Shown here: in pieces, positions 5,700 to 8,753 of the stretch
Numbering within the stretch: position 1 is the stretch's first letter
How the letters are laid out: each line of letters begins with the position of its first letter
From: Methanobacteriota archaeon
GTDB lineage: Archaea > Altiarchaeota > Altiarchaeia > IMC4 > QMZM01
Direction of reading: 5' to 3'
Assembly (NCBI GenBank): GCA_903930485.1
Contig: CAIYYO010000294.1
Span: forward strand, 1-8,753
Length of the DNA: 8,753 nt
Notes under the pieces: model-generated
The model's database searches: none
What the model saw: the letters and a program-made list of their open reading frames with translations, nothing else
What the model was told of the DNA's origin: nothing
Program-made: the position numbers and the translations under genes

Positions 5700-6110
5700 T
5701 TGAAAAAGAAGACTTTGATTCTATTGGCAGCGTCGATCGTATTTATCGCTGCATGCGATTATCTGTTCGTCGAATCCTTCGGAAGCAGGAACTATTATCT
5801 CGTGCCGTTGTCGTTTACTTTGATCGCCCTCTACCTCTCAAGTCTTATGCTGGTCAGGATAGGATCGATATCGGCGCCTTTACACAGAAAAGCCTGGAAC
5901 CTCGCCCTCCTTTTGTCTTTCGTCGTCTGCGGGGCGACTGGCCTTTTGATAGCATTAAGGATCGATCTTAAATGGGACGTTCCCTACATGTCCCTGGTTT
6001 CCTTCTGGCACAATGAGACCGGCATCACAATGACGCTGATCGCCGCCTTCCATGCCCTCGCGCACTGGAAATATTATGCCAGCATTTTCAGCAGAAAAGA
6101 GAGGAAGTGA
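5700..6110 (+). CDS. DUF4405-like four-helix membrane protein, possible b-type haem binder
   Basis: The 136-residue product is hydrophobic, with predicted membrane helices at about 5-20, 33-53, 66-87 and 106-126. The second half matches the pattern of the DUF4405 family. A basic RKAWN (63-67) opens a helix ending SFVVCGATGLLIAL (73-86), and later comes FWHNETGITMTLIAAFHALA (102-121) with HWKYY after it. Histidines 62, 104, 118 and 122 lie at the ends of, or inside, helices 3 and 4, an arrangement like that of four-helix cytochrome b-type proteins. Haem binding is inference, not shown. Translation starts at TTG with GGGGGA just upstream. The gene follows a thioredoxin-like gene and converges on the DUF63 gene with a single base between the two stops. 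An N-terminal lipobox-like LAASIVFIAAC is probably part of a membrane helix rather than a lipoprotein signal, because archaeal lipoboxes are hard to judge by eye. Confidence 0.7.
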   Translation: MKKKTLILLAASIVFIAACDYLFVESFGSRNYYLVPLSFTLIALYLSSLMLVRIGSISAPLHRKAWNLALLLSFVVCGATGLLIALRIDLKWDVPYMSLVSFWHNETGITMTLIAAFHALAHWKYYASIFSRKERK

Positions 6111-6111
6111 A

Positions 6112-6891
6112 TTACCGGACCACCGTCGGCAGCACGCTGTTTCTTAGTCCCGGGCCTATTCCGATTATGAATATCAGGAACTTTATCATCACGTAGAGGG
6201 TCCTGTTCTTTTCGGTCTTCTCTTCGCCGGCGTACCATTTCTCAACGAAGTATAAGGTCACGGCGATCAACGCGACCTTTATAGGGATCATTATCAGAGC
6301 GTTGTTGCCTGCCAGGGAGATTATGTAGCTTGGCAGCAGGTGTTCTTCGTAGAAGTTGTAGTAGTTGAAAGCTATGAACGTCGAGGACGCATCCAGGAGG
6401 TGCGCGAAGAATATCGCGAGATTCTCTTTTCTCCGGTAGATATCTAATTTGTAGGCCGTCGAAAACGCATATATCGCCAGCGTCAGGAGCAGTGCGAGCC
6501 CTAGGGGATACAATATCCTGACCGGATCTTCCATGTATTGAGCCAGCCTGTAGGACAGATATAACGTTAGAGCCAAGCCTGCAGCGAACGTGAAATAAGA
6601 ATAATCGATGCCTGCCTTTTTCTGTATGAGCATCCCGATCAGTATGGCCGCAAATGCCAGCGAGACCGTGACGATATATACTCCGGGAGTCACGGACCAG
6701 AGCTGGTTGAATTCGACCGCTCCGGTGTCTGCGAGAAGCCTTATGAACGTTCCAACGAAAATAAAAGGCGAGACTGTGACTATCAGTTTCGCGTCCAGGC
6801 GTATCTTCTCGAACACCTTGCGCAGGATCACGAGTAGGACGAGCAGGATGAAGATGTAGACGACGTAGTCCTGCACTGAATAGACGCCCAT
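6112..6891 (-). CDS. DUF63 family archaeal membrane protein
   Basis: This 259-residue polytopic membrane protein belongs to DUF63, an archaeal family of unknown function. Predicted membrane helices are about 8-24, 35-52, 70-90, 97-116, 127-145, 157-178, 194-215 and 232-249. Family-like motifs are RLLADTGAVE (51-60), WSVTPGVYI (65-73), HLLDASSTF (164-172), EEHLLPSYI (182-190), IPIKVAL (202-208) and a C-terminal KFLIFIIGIGPGLRN (237-251). Several charged or polar residues (Arg51, Asp55, His164, Asp167, Lys205) fall within or at the edge of helices, which suggests a catalytic or transport site; this is inference. It starts at the ATG at 6891, nine bases after the RPA stop, so the two are probably co-transcribed with RPA first. 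Its 3' end faces the DUF4405 gene with a 1-base gap. Confidence 0.85.
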   Translation of the reverse strand: MGVYSVQDYVVYIFILLVLLVILRKVFEKIRLDAKLIVTVSPFIFVGTFIRLLADTGAVEFNQLWSVTPGVYIVTVSLAFAAILIGMLIQKKAGIDYSYFTFAAGLALTLYLSYRLAQYMEDPVRILYPLGLALLLTLAIYAFSTAYKLDIYRRKENLAIFFAHLLDASSTFIAFNYYNFYEEHLLPSYIISLAGNNALIMIPIKVALIAVTLYFVEKWYAGEEKTEKNRTLYVMIKFLIFIIGIGPGLRNSVLPTVVR

Positions 6892-6900
6892 TTTAGATAA

Positions 6901-8523
6901 TCACTCTACCTCTTCCACCATGAACTCGAGCTGGTCTGAAAACTCGCTGTAGCGGACCCTGCCGATCAAGGAGATGGCTTTTTCAAGGAGCCGGTCTTTC
7001 ACCTGGCGCACGGGCTCGAGCTCGTCCTGGGTCTCGCCGATTATGTTCATCACTTCTTCGAGGTCCATGCCTAGCACCTTCTCCGCGCATTCCCTGAACG
7101 CGACGGCTTTTATGCTGCCGGTATCGTCCTCGACCGTGACCGAGACACGGAGGTTCGAGGCAGGCTCGGCTTCCTCACTGCAGGACTCGCAGAACCAGAC
7201 GTCGCCCATGTTCTGGACGCGTTTGCCGCACGCAGAGCAAGTCATATAGACTATCTTCCTAGCGTCGTCTATGTCCGCGATCTTTCCTCTTATCCGGACG
7301 TAGCGGTCGTTGTTCTGCAGGTCTATTATCTTCTTCTCTTTTATAAGGGCTTCCTCTATCTCTTTCAGGGGTTCGAGCTCGAGGTCCTGGCTGACTATTA
7401 TCTCGCCGTACCGACCGACGTGTATCTCGACCTCGCCCGTCTGGCCGGCCTTCGAGTATGCGTTCTTTATCCGGACAGCGTCGCCCCGCTTCAGTTCCTT
7501 TACGATCTCTGACTTCTCGTTCCAGAGCACGACCCTGATCGTGCCTGAAGAGTCGCCGACGACGATCGATGCCAGCGTGCCGTTCTTGTATGACTTGATC
7601 TCGTAAACACGAACAACTCTTCCCGTAGTGGTGAACCCGGACATGTCCGCAGCCGCTTCGCCTATCCTTATGTCTCGTTCGGCGGGCAGCGGTTCAAGGT
7701 CCAGCTTTTCATTTGTTATGGATATCCTGCTCCTGCTCCCGACCTGAAGCTCCAGTTCGCCGTTCATCCCTTCACGGGTATATGCGTTCTCTATCTTTAC
7801 GTGAACGCCTTTCGACAGCTGAAGTTTCGCAGCCTCGCCCCATAGGACGATCCGTATACGCCCGGTCGCATCTTCGCCCATGAACGATGCGCGGAGGCCT
7901 TCGCTTCCGTCCGATCTTTTGAATTCAGTCGGCGGGTAATATGAATAGACTCTGACTAGCAGGTCCACAGAGGTCATGTTTTTCGCAAGGCCTGTGACGT
8001 TGGTTTGCTGGCTTGCGGCAGGCGGGAGGTCGAGAGTTATCTTCGGATTGATCAGAACGTTTGACATCGAGCCTGCATGCACTTCGACGACGTTGTCGAG
8101 CCCGCTTTTTCCGTAGCCGTTCTTCACCAGGACGACGTCGCCCCGGCTTATCTTTCCCGCCATGTCGGCGTTGTTGTCCCAGAGGACCAGGCGCAATTCG
8201 CCGGACTGGTCGGCTATGACCAGGCTTGAAAGCTTCCCTGCGCCGCCGTCCTTTTTCTGGAACTCTTTTACGGGCGAGACGCTCCTTACGCGTCCGGCGA
8301 CGTTGACGGATGCCTTGGGCTTGACGATTGAAAGCTTAGTGAAAGTTATCTTTTCAGTGCCTATCTCCAGGCCGAGCTCTTTTGCGACCGCGTAAAGCGC
8401 GCCGTAATCGGAAAGCAGGCCGTGTGTCGCCGCCTTACGCTTGTCTATCATCTCGCGTATCTCCTGCGGCGTCTTGTTCCCTTCCTTGACGACCCTTTCG
8501 AAAAGCTGATCAGTATCCGACAT
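6901..8523 (-). CDS. rpa: Replication protein A (RPA), single-stranded DNA-binding protein with three tandem OB folds and a C-terminal zinc-motif OB domain
   Basis: RPA covers single-stranded DNA during replication, repair and recombination. From the ATG at 8523 the product has 540 residues. After a helical N-terminus with TPQEIREMIDKRK (18-30) come three similar OB folds, about 72-155, 185-266 and 295-376. Each contains an (I/L)R(I/L/V)VLW strand (LW at 114-115, 227-228 and 333-334) followed by a KxxxxV(x)(I/V)KNxY/G-type strand such as GDAVRIKNAY. A fourth OB domain (about 407-540) holds a zinc motif with Cys429, Cys432, Cys445 and Cys448 (CX2C-X12-CX2C). The layout resembles the large single-subunit RPA of methanogens. 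The frame extends upstream to a TTG at 8565, but the ATG at 8523 fits better: six A bases precede it and the extra 14 residues are not family-like. DUF63 follows nine bases downstream. Confidence 0.94.
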   Translation of the reverse strand: MSDTDQLFERVVKEGNKTPQEIREMIDKRKAATHGLLSDYGALYAVAKELGLEIGTEKITFTKLSIVKPKASVNVAGRVRSVSPVKEFQKKDGGAGKLSSLVIADQSGELRLVLWDNNADMAGKISRGDVVLVKNGYGKSGLDNVVEVHAGSMSNVLINPKITLDLPPAASQQTNVTGLAKNMTSVDLLVRVYSYYPPTEFKRSDGSEGLRASFMGEDATGRIRIVLWGEAAKLQLSKGVHVKIENAYTREGMNGELELQVGSRSRISITNEKLDLEPLPAERDIRIGEAAADMSGFTTTGRVVRVYEIKSYKNGTLASIVVGDSSGTIRVVLWNEKSEIVKELKRGDAVRIKNAYSKAGQTGEVEIHVGRYGEIIVSQDLELEPLKEIEEALIKEKKIIDLQNNDRYVRIRGKIADIDDARKIVYMTCSACGKRVQNMGDVWFCESCSEEAEPASNLRVSVTVEDDTGSIKAVAFRECAEKVLGMDLEEVMNIIGETQDELEPVRQVKDRLLEKAISLIGRVRYSEFSDQLEFMVEEVE

Positions 8524-8567
8524 TTTTTTAATAATTAAGGCCCGGACCGCGAGAGACAAAACCAAAA

Positions 8568-8577
8568 ATACTTAATA
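8568..8577 (-). promoter_or_regulatory. Possible TATA box of the RPA-DUF63 transcript
   Basis: The minus strand reads TATTAAGTAT, a moderate TATA match about 50 bases before the RPA ATG at 8523. It would give a leader of roughly 20-25 bases. The closer TTAATTATTAA at 8527-8537 is too near the ATG to be the box. Assignment is tentative. Confidence 0.3.
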
Positions 8578-8714
8578 GAATTAGGTCGTGGAAGATAAAA
8601 ATAGGGAAGGACCTCGAAGGATTTTCTCTGCGCGGCTCGCTTCCCGGCCCGATTACTGTTTCAGGAGTTCAAATAATTATCAACGCCAAAACGTCGTTTA
8701 TGTAAGCATTCTCG

Positions 8715-8719
8715 GGAGG
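8715..8719 (+). promoter_or_regulatory. Strong Shine-Dalgarno before the gene entering at the right edge
   Basis: GGAGG within CGGGAGGGGGTCC lies six bases before the ATG at 8726. It is one of the strongest Shine-Dalgarno matches in the window and is the main evidence that a coding region begins here. Confidence 0.5.
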
Positions 8720-8725
8720 GGGTCC

Positions 8726-8753
8726 ATGCTATTTGAACGACTCTTTCAAACGA
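8726..8753 (+). CDS. Start of an unidentified protein (partial, cut by right window edge)
   Basis: Nine complete codons are visible, reading MLFERLFQT, with no stop before the window ends. I cannot identify the protein from this. Support comes from the strong Shine-Dalgarno six bases upstream and AT-rich sequence at 8671-8680 and 8697-8704 that could hold a TATA box. It is divergent from RPA, and the 200 or so bases between the two starts should contain both promoters. It could also be a chance ATG. Confidence 0.4.

Noticed and set aside
8524..8565. N-terminal extension of RPA from a TTG at 8565
   Set aside because: The extra residues do not look like RPA, and the ATG at 8523 has the same A-tract context as other genes in the window.
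8605..8690. Possible tRNA, suggested by GTTCAAAT resembling a T-loop
   Set aside because: The five bases on each side of the loop do not pair, and no acceptor or anticodon stem can be drawn.
8630..8700. Possible C/D box RNA on the minus strand (TTGATAA and CTGA)
   Set aside because: The C box deviates from RTGATGA, and no internal C' box or second D box is found at the right spacing.

Overview
The window looks like a piece of an archaeal chromosome. Seven ribosomal proteins lie in the archaeal S10-operon order (uL3-uL4-uL23-uL2-uS19-uL22-uS3), and their sequences are archaeal in type. The other genes fit this: a multi-OB-fold RPA with a C-terminal zinc motif and a DUF63 membrane protein, both families typical of archaea. 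Upstream elements are archaeal TATA boxes rather than bacterial -35/-10 promoters. The exact phylum (Euryarchaeota or a DPANN lineage) cannot be settled by eye.

Layout. Bases 1-4374 (minus strand) hold the start of the ribosomal operon, read right to left from uL3 to uS3; uS3 runs off the left edge. The genes are tightly spaced (2-24 bases apart, or nearly abutting) and a TATA box sits 26 bases before the uL3 ATG. Bases 4375-4664 hold no convincing gene. A Yip1-family membrane protein (4665-5195, minus) follows and is divergent, across an AT-rich promoter region, from a small thioredoxin-like protein (5330-5632, plus). The thioredoxin gene ends in a hairpin plus T-tract and is followed by a DUF4405-type four-helix membrane protein (5700-6110, plus), which converges almost end to end on a DUF63 membrane protein (6112-6891, minus). 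DUF63 lies directly downstream of RPA (6901-8523, minus), probably in one transcript. A new plus-strand gene with a strong Shine-Dalgarno appears to start at 8726 and leaves the window.

How the genes work together. The ribosomal block encodes proteins of the peptidyl-transferase region and exit tunnel (uL2, uL3, uL4, uL22, uL23), the small-subunit head (uS19) and the mRNA entry side (uS3). RPA coats single-stranded DNA in replication and repair. The thioredoxin-like protein, which has a CxxS instead of a CxxC active site, and the histidine-bearing DUF4405 protein may form a small redox unit, but this is inference from adjacency.

The most notable points are the CxxS thioredoxin next to a putative haem-binding membrane protein, an Asp-to-Asn change beside the conserved histidine of uL2, a recurring A-tract directly before start codons in place of clear Shine-Dalgarno sequences, and the pairing of RPA with a polytopic membrane protein. 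I found no CRISPR array, insertion sequence, tRNA or rRNA, and no clearly new defence or mobile system.
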